Shown here one piece after another: positions 25,193 through 33,153 of a stretch of DNA of 62,988 nucleotides. The stretch comes from CAZGSN01 sp964371655 (GTDB lineage: Bacteria; Desulfobacterota; Binatia; HRBIN30), in contig CAYJOD010000029.1 in NCBI GenBank assembly GCA_964371655.1, positions 1-62,988 on the forward strand, given 5' to 3'. Made by a program: the position numbers and the translations under genes. The notes below the pieces were generated by a model, which saw only the letters and a program-made list of their open reading frames with translations, was not told the origin of the DNA and ran no database searches. How positions within the stretch are numbered: position 1 is the first letter of the stretch; each line of letters starts with the position of its first letter.

Positions 25193-28100
25193 CTACGCAA
25201 CTACGTCTTCAGGGCTCCGTGCTCCGGACATGGGCCAGTGCGCGGCGACGGCTTCGGCGTCCTCAAGTTCCTCGCGGCGGCGGCCGTAGGCGTAGTCCTC
25301 GATGAGGCGACGAGCCTCGGCGAGGGCAGCGCGGTCGTGAAAGAGGCGGGCGCGGTGGAGGTGGACGTCGGCGAGATACAGCGGCATCGGGCCGCGCTCG
25401 GCGATGAGCTGCGCCTCGTCCAGGTAATGCCGTGCCTCGTCCGCCCGCCCCGCCACCACGGCGTGCAGCGCGGCGGTGAGGAGGGCTTTGGGGAGATGGT
25501 CGAGCGAGTTGGCTTGGCGGAGCTTGGCGAGGGCGCTTTCCACGGCGGCGCGCGTGGCCTCGATGACCGCGGGAGCGAAGGCGGTGCCGGCGTTTCTCTC
25601 GATCAGCGTCCGGTAGAGCCCCGCCCGGGCGAGAGTGAGGTGGTCGAGGGCGATGTCGAGGAGCCATCGGTTCCTCTCGGAAATCTCAAGTGCCTGCATG
25701 GCCCGCCGCTTGGCTTCGGCGCAGGCGGATAGAGGTTCAAGGTTCCAGATTTCAGATTTCAGGTGGACCGGCGCGGCGCGAAGTATCTTGGAGTGCGGCG
25801 GTTCTCCGCCGCTTTCGTTCGGAGTTCCGCCTTCAGGCGGCTGTCCGGACGTGGCCTCACGTGAACCGCCTAAAGGCGGAACCGCAAGCCGCCGCCAAGC
25901 CGCGTGTTCAGCGGGGGCCAGGACCAGATCGGCATACCGGAATCCCCCGACGGAATAGAGCAGCGGGAACTGCAGTTGGAATTCCGCCTGCATCCGCTCC
26001 GCCTCCGCGAACAGCGCCCCGGCCTCCGCCCGCTCCCCGGCCTGATGCAGGGCGTCGGCCACACCGGTGCGCCGGGCCATCTTCTGAAAGGGGTCGTCAC
26101 TGCGGTCGGCGAAGTCGATGGCGCGTCGGCCATCGGCCACCGCCTCGTCCAAGCGGCCCAGGCTCACCTCCAGCTCGCTGAGGTTGCTGGCGACCCTCGT
26201 GGCCGGTGTCCACACCTGTTGGGCGATCCGCATGTCCAATCCCACCCGCATCGGTTCGACGGCTTCGGCGAGGCGGCCGAGGGCGCGCAAGCGCGTGGCG
26301 GCTTCGTTGAGCAGCCAGGCCTGGTCGGGCGCGCTGAGATTCGGCGAGAGCCGGCTCCACGGCTCCTCGAAAAACGCGGCCACCGCCCCCAGGTCCGCGC
26401 CGATGGCGCCGAGCTTCTTCCCACTGTAGAAGCCATCCGGCCCGGTGCCGCGCAGGATGCGGTCGAAGTAAACGTTGTCGCACGCCTCCTGCTGCCGCCC
26501 CGCCAGACAGCCGTGGACGACAGCCTGATAGAGCGGCTGCAGTCCTGCCAGGGTGTCGGGCCGGTGCTCGGTGCTCTTACACAGATAGTCAAACAGCCGC
26601 GAGTGCGCGACGCGGAAGGCCTCGGGCTGACGCTCGCGGAGTTGCTTGGCAAAGTATTCGCGGACCAGAGGGTGAGCATCGATACCGAGCTGTGTCGCCT
26701 CGTCGGGCGTGGGCCGTAGCTTGATGAGGTGGGCGCGTTCGAGGCGGTGGAGCAGGATGTTCCATTCGTCGGCGTCCATGGCGTGGATGGCCTCGGTCAG
26801 CCCCCGGATCACCGGCTGCGCGCGCAGCACCGCCAGGCAGTTGGCAGTGGCGACGCGGTCGAATAAGCCGGTGAGGCGAAGGACGGCAAGGGTGGTGGGA
26901 TTGCCGTCAGCCTTGGCCTGCGCGAGCCATTCCTCGTAGGCTTCGAGCACCTTCCACGCGGTACGATGGCGTTCTTCGCGGGTGAGGCGGTCGGCCTTGC
27001 GGAGGTCGCGCACGCGATCGATGCGATTGATGTCCCCCTGGTGGGCATCGAACAGGAAGCGGCCCAGCACAGTCAAGCTGAGGGCATGGCAGCCGAACTT
27101 CTCGCAAGCCTCCTCCAGCTCCCGGTCGGTGCCTTTGATCTGCAGCTCCCGCAGCAGCCGCAGGGCGACGGCTTTGGGCAGGTCTTCGAGCTCCTCGGTG
27201 CGGGCGGCGCGCCCGTGCAATGCCGTGAGATCGGCGACCGCCTGGCGGCTGCTGACCACGCAGAGGCCGGGGTTGGCCTGGGCGAGGGCGCACAGGAGGT
27301 CGCGCAGGTCGGGATCGAGGAGGCGCCCCGCCAGAGGGCCGCCGACCGGATGCTGCAACGGTTCCAGGCCATCGAGAATGAGCAGCGTGCGCTGCTGGCG
27401 GATGAGCTCGGCAAGGCGCTGGCCCTTGCCGGGGCGCGACGGGTTGTCGTCGCCGAAGAAGGTGAGGGCCTGCTCGAAGAAGTCGCCCACGCTGCCGGTG
27501 CGGGCGGCGCCTTCGTCAGTTAGGGCACGGGTACCCTGGTCGTAAAAGCTCCAATCGAAGTAGGCGAGCAGGGCGGGCTTGCCGTTGGGGCCGAGCCATT
27601 GCTTGTCGATGAACCGGGTCTGCAACCACTCGGTGAGCAGGGCGGTCTTGCCCACGCCGCCCCAGGCCACCAGGCAGAAGACGTTGGTGCCGTCCGCGGT
27701 GCGGTCGGCCCAGGCGGTATCGAGCAAGCCAAGCTCCTGCTCGCGTCCGAGGAAGATCTCGGCACTGTGATGCAGGAAACGCGGCGGGGCGAGGCGCGGG
27801 GTCGGCTCGACCGGCACGATGCCGAAGTGGACGAACACGTCGGCGACAATCTGGGCGCAACGCGCCGATTCATCGTTCAGCGTATACGCATGACAGCGCG
27901 CCTCTCGCAGCGCAGCGAGGTGTGCTCGTTGCGGAAAATCTGGCGCCGTGTGGCCGTCGATGCCATAGACGAGAACCGGGATCCTGCGGTGCAACGCCAG
28001 CCAGGGCTCCCATTGGAAGTAGGTCAACGCGGAGCAATCGCCCAGCAGCCCTTTGACTTCAGGCCGGCGAGCGAGAAAGGCGTTGGGGTCGCGGTGGGCG

Positions 28101-28339
28101 AAGAAGTCCTCCACCGCGGCCGGGTTGGCTCGCGAGCCCGGGTCGCGGCCCACGATGTGGATGAGCAGGTTACACGGAGCGATGAGGCCGTCGAGCTTGC
28201 GGACGGTATCCGTCACCGTGTGCGGGAAATCCGGCTGCACCACGACGCTGAATCCGGCGCGAGTCAGTACGTCGCGCAAGGTGGCCCGCAGGGCCTCATG
28301 CTCCTTGTTGGCGACGGAAATGAAAATGCTCTTGGGCAT
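25193..28339 (-). CDS. STAND NTPase with N-terminal DUF4062-like domain and C-terminal TPRs (A)
   Basis: A 1048-residue three-part protein. Residues 1-175 resemble the DUF4062 fold (SIFISVANKEHEALRATLRDVL, LLIHIVGRDPG). Residues 195-560 are a STAND/NB-ARC-like NTPase with Walker A AWGGVGKTA (225-233) and Walker B LLILDGLEPLQ (Asp323). A winged-helix-like region follows (PLVREYFAKQLRERQPEAFRVAHSRLFDYL), then TPR repeats to the end (GRLAEAVEPMRVGLDM, GRADEARHYLDEAQLIAERGPM). It is the fourth gene of the operon, seven bases after the SLOG gene. It is a close paralogue of the 29990 and 33154 genes over the C-terminal two thirds. An in-frame block of about 165 bp of repeat DNA (25724-25888) interrupts the TPR region. 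STAND proteins of this kind act as ligand-triggered defence sensors; the specific role is inference. Confidence 0.85.
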   Translation of the reverse strand: MPKSIFISVANKEHEALRATLRDVLTRAGFSVVVQPDFPHTVTDTVRKLDGLIAPCNLLIHIVGRDPGSRANPAAVEDFFAHRDPNAFLARRPEVKGLLGDCSALTYFQWEPWLALHRRIPVLVYGIDGHTAPDFPQRAHLAALREARCHAYTLNDESARCAQIVADVFVHFGIVPVEPTPRLAPPRFLHHSAEIFLGREQELGLLDTAWADRTADGTNVFCLVAWGGVGKTALLTEWLQTRFIDKQWLGPNGKPALLAYFDWSFYDQGTRALTDEGAARTGSVGDFFEQALTFFGDDNPSRPGKGQRLAELIRQQRTLLILDGLEPLQHPVGGPLAGRLLDPDLRDLLCALAQANPGLCVVSSRQAVADLTALHGRAARTEELEDLPKAVALRLLRELQIKGTDRELEEACEKFGCHALSLTVLGRFLFDAHQGDINRIDRVRDLRKADRLTREERHRTAWKVLEAYEEWLAQAKADGNPTTLAVLRLTGLFDRVATANCLAVLRAQPVIRGLTEAIHAMDADEWNILLHRLERAHLIKLRPTPDEATQLGIDAHPLVREYFAKQLRERQPEAFRVAHSRLFDYLCKSTEHRPDTLAGLQPLYQAVVHGCLAGRQQEACDNVYFDRILRGTGPDGFYSGKKLGAIGADLGAVAAFFEEPWSRLSPNLSAPDQAWLLNEAATRLRALGRLAEAVEPMRVGLDMRIAQQVWTPATRVASNLSELEVSLGRLDEAVADGRRAIDFADRSDDPFQKMARRTGVADALHQAGERAEAGALFAEAERMQAEFQLQFPLLYSVGGFRYADLVLAPAEHAAWRRLAVPPLGGSREATSGQPPEGGTPNESGGEPPHSKILRAAPVHLKSEIWNLEPLSACAEAKRRAMQALEISERNRWLLDIALDHLTLARAGLYRTLIERNAGTAFAPAVIEATRAAVESALAKLRQANSLDHLPKALLTAALHAVVAGRADEARHYLDEAQLIAERGPMPLYLADVHLHRARLFHDRAALAEARRLIEDYAYGRRREELEDAEAVAAHWPMSGARSPEDVVA
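25724..25888 (-). repeat. Dispersed repeat DNA inserted in frame in STAND gene A
   Basis: This coding segment holds a GGTTCCAGATTTCAGATTTC simple repeat and a palindrome GTTCCGCCTTCAGGCGGC against CCGCCTAAAGGCGGAAC. It encodes 55 low-complexity residues between AAWRR and CAEA. The paralogue at 33154 has only 20 unrelated residues at that point, so the block is an insertion that kept the frame. Confidence 0.7.
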
Positions 28340-28346
28340 GGGCGAT

Positions 28347-29969
28347 CTAGGCTACCCCCACAAAGGAGCGCCGTGCGTACCAGTTGACCGTCTCGCCGAG
28401 GAGGCGGGATTCGGTTTCGATCAGCAGACGGCTGTATTCGCGCGCGGAGGAGGCATTCTCCAGCAAGGTCTTCTGCTCGTCCAGGAACGCAAGCATCTCC
28501 TTTGACGTCGCGAATCGGGCTTCGAGGTCGAAAGCAGCGGCAAGAGAGAGGGCGGCAACGGCGATCACGGGGAGCACGACTGCAAGGATTCCCGCAAAGA
28601 AGGCAATCCAGTCGCTGGCGGTGCCCACGGGCAGGTAGCGGACCACGAGCAGCTTGATGAGCGTAGCAGAGAAGGCCAGCACGCTGGCCCAGAAGAACGC
28701 GCGGCGGGCGATCTTCAGCCTCTTCAGTGCGCTCTCTTTCGTGCGCTTGTTGTATGGGATCTGAGCGTTGGCCTCACGTGAGACGAGGCGCTCCTTCACG
28801 TAGGTATCGCGCTGCGGTTCCCATGGTCCTCGCGTCGCCCTAGCGGTGGAATACAGATGCAGCACGCTTATGGTGCGGAGCAACGGGCGCAGCGCCGAAG
28901 GAAATGGCAACGTAAACAGGTGCGACAGATATACGTGGAACCGACCGATGGCCGCAACCGACCGCGCCACCTCGGCGGCCAGGCGCGCCAGAGCCCAATG
29001 CTCGAGGCGATGCGTGCGGTGTACGTATTGATGCACGCCGAAGCCGGTGGCGAGCAACAGCAGCTCGATGAAGAGCAGCGATGCGACCGCGGTGTCGTGC
29101 TGGGTGAGCGCCAGGACGGCGATGACCGTGGCGAACACATGCGCGCCGATGATGATGAAGGCCGCGGTCTTGAAGAGCTTCCTCTCCCAGTTCGCCCGCC
29201 GGCTGGCGAGGTTCTTCAACCCGCGAACGTAGTCGGCGACGGATGGTGGGAGCGTGTTCGGGGCGTTCTTGGGCGAGGTCGCGCCGGCGATGGCGCCGGG
29301 GAGCGCAGGGCGTTTGAAATCCTCCCGCCCATGCCAGCCGGGTGTGAGCACAGGGGCGCCGCTGGCGACGTCGACCTGGATCTCCAGCACCGGGTGCCCG
29401 CGCTTCGAGGCCAGCTTGATGACTTCACCGGTACCGCCGCGTCTGCTCGACCCTTCCGCCCCGACGAGGCAGACGAGCACGTCACTGACGCGGACGATTT
29501 CGAGGTTCGCATCGTGAAACCGATCGTGGCGGTCGGCGGCGTCGCTGACCACGCGCTCCTGGATGATGTGCGGGCTGGCCAGTAGTTGTCGCGCCGTGGC
29601 CTTCTGCCCTGCGGTGAAGTCGGGCCCCGCGGAGCCGACGGCGTTCAAGTACTCTTCGCGCGGCTGGGGCAGGAAGATCCGCTGCATCATGCCGGAAGCC
29701 TCGCACGCCCGGGTGAACACGGTGTCGCCACCAATCGCGATCTGGGAGATCCCACAGAGAAAGAACTGCGGCCCGAGATTCAGCTCCTGCGGCAATCGTC
29801 GCAGCAGGCTGACAAGCTGCTCCTGCACGGCGGTCTCGAAGACGGCGGGATCGACGCCGGGATGTGCCGTCGGGTCGAAGAGCTCGCGGGCTCCGGCGAA
29901 GCCAACTTGAACCACCAGCGGCAGGCCGGTGGAGCGTGTAGGTGATGAGGATGACGTGGGGTTCGACAT
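28347..29969 (-). CDS. SLOG-domain protein with four transmembrane helices
   Basis: A 540-residue protein. Residues 18-205 look like a SLOG (DprA/LOG-like Rossmann) domain: VVQVGFAGARELF, GISQIAIGGDTVFTRACEASG, FLPQPREEY and VSDVLVCLVGAE...GGTGEVIKLASKRGHPVLEI. SLOG domains bind nucleotide-derived ligands. Four hydrophobic helices follow as two pairs (about 268-288, 294-313; 424-446, 453-480), separated by a cytosolic helical region and ending in an amphipathic tail. The 2TM pairs recall SLATT-type pore effectors, but the match is weak by eye. It sits third in the operon between two STAND genes, with a 20-base gap upstream. A ligand-gated membrane effector is the most economical reading. Confidence 0.7.
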   Translation of the reverse strand: MSNPTSSSSPTRSTGLPLVVQVGFAGARELFDPTAHPGVDPAVFETAVQEQLVSLLRRLPQELNLGPQFFLCGISQIAIGGDTVFTRACEASGMMQRIFLPQPREEYLNAVGSAGPDFTAGQKATARQLLASPHIIQERVVSDAADRHDRFHDANLEIVRVSDVLVCLVGAEGSSRRGGTGEVIKLASKRGHPVLEIQVDVASGAPVLTPGWHGREDFKRPALPGAIAGATSPKNAPNTLPPSVADYVRGLKNLASRRANWERKLFKTAAFIIIGAHVFATVIAVLALTQHDTAVASLLFIELLLLATGFGVHQYVHRTHRLEHWALARLAAEVARSVAAIGRFHVYLSHLFTLPFPSALRPLLRTISVLHLYSTARATRGPWEPQRDTYVKERLVSREANAQIPYNKRTKESALKRLKIARRAFFWASVLAFSATLIKLLVVRYLPVGTASDWIAFFAGILAVVLPVIAVAALSLAAAFDLEARFATSKEMLAFLDEQKTLLENASSAREYSRLLIETESRLLGETVNWYARRSFVGVA

Positions 29970-29989
29970 GGTGAGCCTTTCACGTGAGC

Positions 29990-32900
29990 TCAGGGGGGCC
30001 AGTGCGCGGCGGCGGCAAGCGCGTCCGCGAGCTCTTCGCGGCGGCGGCCGTAGCCGTGGGCTTCGATGAGACGGCGGGCCTCGGCGAGGGCGACGCGGTC
30101 GTGGAAGAGGCGGGCGCGGTGGAGGTGGACGTCGGCGAGATGCAGCGGCATCGGGCCGCGCTCGGCGATGAGCTGCGCCTCGTCCAGGTAATGCCGCGCC
30201 TCGTCCGCCCGCCCCGCCACCGCCCCGGCGTGCAGCGCGGCGGTGAGGAGGGCGAGGGGCAGGAACTGGATCTGGTTGGCTTGTCGGAGCTTGCCGAGGG
30301 CGGTTTCCACGGCGGCGCTGGTGGCCGCGATGACTGCGGGAGCGAACGTGGCACCGACGGCTCTCTCTAGCAGCGACCGGTAGAGCCCCGCCCGCGCCAG
30401 GGTGAGGTGGTTGAGAGCGATGTCCAAGAGATTCCCGGAACCCTTGAGAACGACGTTCAGCGCCTGACGTCCGCGCTGCTCCGCTTCGGCGCAGGCGGAT
30501 AGAGGCTCAAGGTTCCAGGTTTGAATTCTCAGGTGGACCCGGGCGGCGCTCAACGTCTTGGAGTGCGGCCGACCTCCGCCACTCGCGTTCGCAGCTCGGC
30601 CATCAGGCGGCTGCCCAGATGTCGCCTCAGCAGCGTCACCTGCGATAGGAGGCGGTTCCCCGGAAACCGCTATGGCCGGACCACCAAAATGCCGCTCTAT
30701 AACCCGCCGCCACGCCGCGTGTTCGGCGGGGCCCATGATCAGGTCAACATACAAAAACCCCGGAAGGGAATACAGCAGGGGGAACGGCTCGCGATCCGCC
30801 TGCACCCGCTCCGCGTCCGCGAGCAGTGCCCCGGCCTCCGCCCGTTCCCCCGCCTGATGCAGGGCTGCTGCTGCTGCTGCCCGCACTCCGGAAGGACAAA
30901 ATGCGCCCCCGCTGCGGTCGGCGAAGGCGATGGCGCGGCGGCCATCGGCCTCCGCATCGCCCAAGCGGCCCAGGGTCACCTCCAACTCGCTGAGGTTGAA
31001 GGCTATAACGGCGGCGGATTCCCACACCCGGTGGGCGATCTGCATTTCCAATCCCACCCGCATCGGTTCGACGGCTTCGGTGAGGCGGCCAAGGGCGCGC
31101 AGGTAGATGGCGGCCTCGTTGAACAGCAGAGCCTGGACCGCCGCGCGCAGCTTCGGCGAGAGCCGCCTCCACGGGTCCTCGAAAAAGGCGGCCACCGCCC
31201 CCAGGTTCGCACCGAATGCGCCGAGCTTCTTCCAACTGTAGAAGCCACCCGGCCCGGTGCCGCGCAGGATGCGGTAGAAGTAGACCCGATCGCACGCCTC
31301 CTGCTGCCGCCCCGCCAGACAGCCGTGGACGACAGCCTGATAGAGCGGCTGCAGTCCGGCCAGGGTGTCGGGCTGGTACTCTGTGGTGCTCTTGCACAGG
31401 TAGTCGAAGAGGCGCGAATGCGCGACGCGGAAGGCCTTGGGGCTCCGCGCCTTCAGTTGGGTAGCGAAGTATTCCCGGATCAGCGGGTGGCAATCGACCG
31501 AGCCATCTGCGCCGACGCCGATGAGATTGATCTCTTGCAACCGGCCGAGGGCGACCTTCCAGCGGTTTTTTGACACGCCCACCACGGCCTCGTTCAATCC
31601 CGAGATCTTCTTCGCGCACAAGGTTGCGAGACAACCGGCTGGCGCTGGGCGATCGAAGAGAGCCAGCAGGCGCAAGATCGCCAACTGTCGCCGGGCCTCA
31701 TCATCCCCGGCAGCGAACCAGACCTCATAGGCTTCGATCGCCTTGAAGGCGTGGCCGTACGGACGCGTAGCGTCGTTCTTGTACTCCGCTTCCGCTTCGG
31801 CGAGCTTCATCCGATCGCGGCGCCGGATGTCGCCGCCTTCGGTCAGTTTCAGATATTGTCCCACCAGTGCGAGCGTCAGCGCGTGGCCGTGCACTTCCCA
31901 GCTGGCCAGCTGCAGCTCAGGGTCATCGGGTTCGATCTCGGCCGTACCGGCCCGCCGGGCGCCGGAGTAATGCAACAGGGCCGCACCCGCCTCCGGCGAC
32001 AGAACCTCCAGCGGATGATCGATCGCCGACTTGTCGTAGTGCTGTTTGATCTCGTCGATCTTTTCCCGCGTGGTCACCACGCACAGGCCGGCGTTCTGCC
32101 CGGCCAACCCGCGCAGCAGTGCCGCCATGCCGGGGTCCTTCAACTGACCATGCATCGGTCCGGGCGGATACTGCAGCGGCTCCAGGCCATCGAGCACTAG
32201 GAGGCAACGCCGGGCGCCGACGAGCCTGGCCAGACGCGCGCCCCGCTCATCCGGGCCGCCGTGGGTCGGATCGGGGTCGCCGAAGTAGCCGAGGGCGGCG
32301 CTGATGAACACGTCTGCCGTCGCCGCGCTTTGGTCCTTGGTACCCTGACTGTAGAAGGTCCAATCGAAGACGTTCTCCGCGCCGCGCCAGCCTTTCATCG
32401 CCAGCTCAGCCATCCAACTGGCGACCAGGGAGGTCTTGCCTTCGCCGCCTTTGCCGCGCACCACCACCACGTTCTTGCGGTCATTCCAGGCCTCGTCCAG
32501 CAGGGTCAAATCGGTGTCGCGTCCCAGCAGCACCTCGGCGGTATGACGCAGTTTGGTTGGCGGCACCTCGATGCGCGACTCCAGCGCCGGGAGGATGTCG
32601 ACCAAGTCTCGCAGGACGGCGGAGCTGAGACGCTCTTGATTGGCGAACTGGCCGCGATCCCGTCCGAGGGCGCAAATGCGGCGGTAGTGCGCCTCCTGGG
32701 CCTGCTCCTGCACCGGGTCGCGGACGAAGCCGGCGTCTCGCGGGCAGTGGCACTCTGCGAGCGCAAAGTCGGTGGGGCGATAGATGAATATCGGCCGTTG
32801 GTGGCAGATGGCGAGGTAGGCTTCCCACTGGGTGTAGGAAAAGCGCGGATCGGGTTGCTTCAGACTCTCCGCCAGCGCCGGGAGTTTCACGGCAAGGTCG

Positions 32901-33151
32901 GTGTATCGGTTCAGCAATGCCTGCACTGCCACTGGTGCAGGAGCAGACCCGGTAGCCTTGCCGATCAAGTGAACGACGCCGTCGCAGCTCCTGATGTAGT
33001 CATCGAGCTTCTCCAGGGTCGACCCTCCGGAAGTGACGAAGTCCTCCTGCACGGCGACATCCAGCGTCGGTCGTTTGAGATCCTTCGCGAGCAGTTGGCG
33101 ATACGATTCGAACTCGCTGCTGACGGCGGAGAGGAAGAGCTTCTTCGACAT
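29990..33151 (-). CDS. STAND NTPase with N-terminal DUF4062 domain and C-terminal TPRs (C)
   Basis: A 1053-residue paralogue of the flanking STAND genes. Residues 1-120 are DUF4062-like (LFLSAVSSEFESYRQLLAKDL, SCDGVVHLIGKATG). Walker A GKGGEGKTS is at 233-241 and Walker B LLVLDGLEPLQ has Asp321. The NTPase and central regions diverge from gene A, but from PLIREYF onward the sequence is highly similar. TPR-like repeats make up the C-terminus. An in-frame repeat insertion of about 210 bp lies at 30493-30702. It starts two bases after the end of the TIR-STAND gene, so the operon is tightly coupled. Likely a second sensor with a different effector or adaptor domain; ligand unknown. Confidence 0.85.
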   Translation of the reverse strand: MSKKLFLSAVSSEFESYRQLLAKDLKRPTLDVAVQEDFVTSGGSTLEKLDDYIRSCDGVVHLIGKATGSAPAPVAVQALLNRYTDLAVKLPALAESLKQPDPRFSYTQWEAYLAICHQRPIFIYRPTDFALAECHCPRDAGFVRDPVQEQAQEAHYRRICALGRDRGQFANQERLSSAVLRDLVDILPALESRIEVPPTKLRHTAEVLLGRDTDLTLLDEAWNDRKNVVVVRGKGGEGKTSLVASWMAELAMKGWRGAENVFDWTFYSQGTKDQSAATADVFISAALGYFGDPDPTHGGPDERGARLARLVGARRCLLVLDGLEPLQYPPGPMHGQLKDPGMAALLRGLAGQNAGLCVVTTREKIDEIKQHYDKSAIDHPLEVLSPEAGAALLHYSGARRAGTAEIEPDDPELQLASWEVHGHALTLALVGQYLKLTEGGDIRRRDRMKLAEAEAEYKNDATRPYGHAFKAIEAYEVWFAAGDDEARRQLAILRLLALFDRPAPAGCLATLCAKKISGLNEAVVGVSKNRWKVALGRLQEINLIGVGADGSVDCHPLIREYFATQLKARSPKAFRVAHSRLFDYLCKSTTEYQPDTLAGLQPLYQAVVHGCLAGRQQEACDRVYFYRILRGTGPGGFYSWKKLGAFGANLGAVAAFFEDPWRRLSPKLRAAVQALLFNEAAIYLRALGRLTEAVEPMRVGLEMQIAHRVWESAAVIAFNLSELEVTLGRLGDAEADGRRAIAFADRSGGAFCPSGVRAAAAAALHQAGERAEAGALLADAERVQADREPFPLLYSLPGFLYVDLIMGPAEHAAWRRVIERHFGGPAIAVSGEPPPIAGDAAEATSGQPPDGRAANASGGGRPHSKTLSAARVHLRIQTWNLEPLSACAEAEQRGRQALNVVLKGSGNLLDIALNHLTLARAGLYRSLLERAVGATFAPAVIAATSAAVETALGKLRQANQIQFLPLALLTAALHAGAVAGRADEARHYLDEAQLIAERGPMPLHLADVHLHRARLFHDRVALAEARRLIEAHGYGRRREELADALAAAAHWPP
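30493..30702 (-). repeat. Dispersed repeat DNA inserted in frame in STAND gene C
   Basis: Encodes 70 residues at the same site as the insertion in gene A. The two share the ends (AEATSGQPP, SGGGRPHSK/SGGEPPHSK, WNLEPLSACAEAE) but differ in the middle, where gene C carries an extra GGCGGTTCCCCGGAAACCGC palindrome. Confidence 0.65.
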
Positions 33152-33153
33152 GG

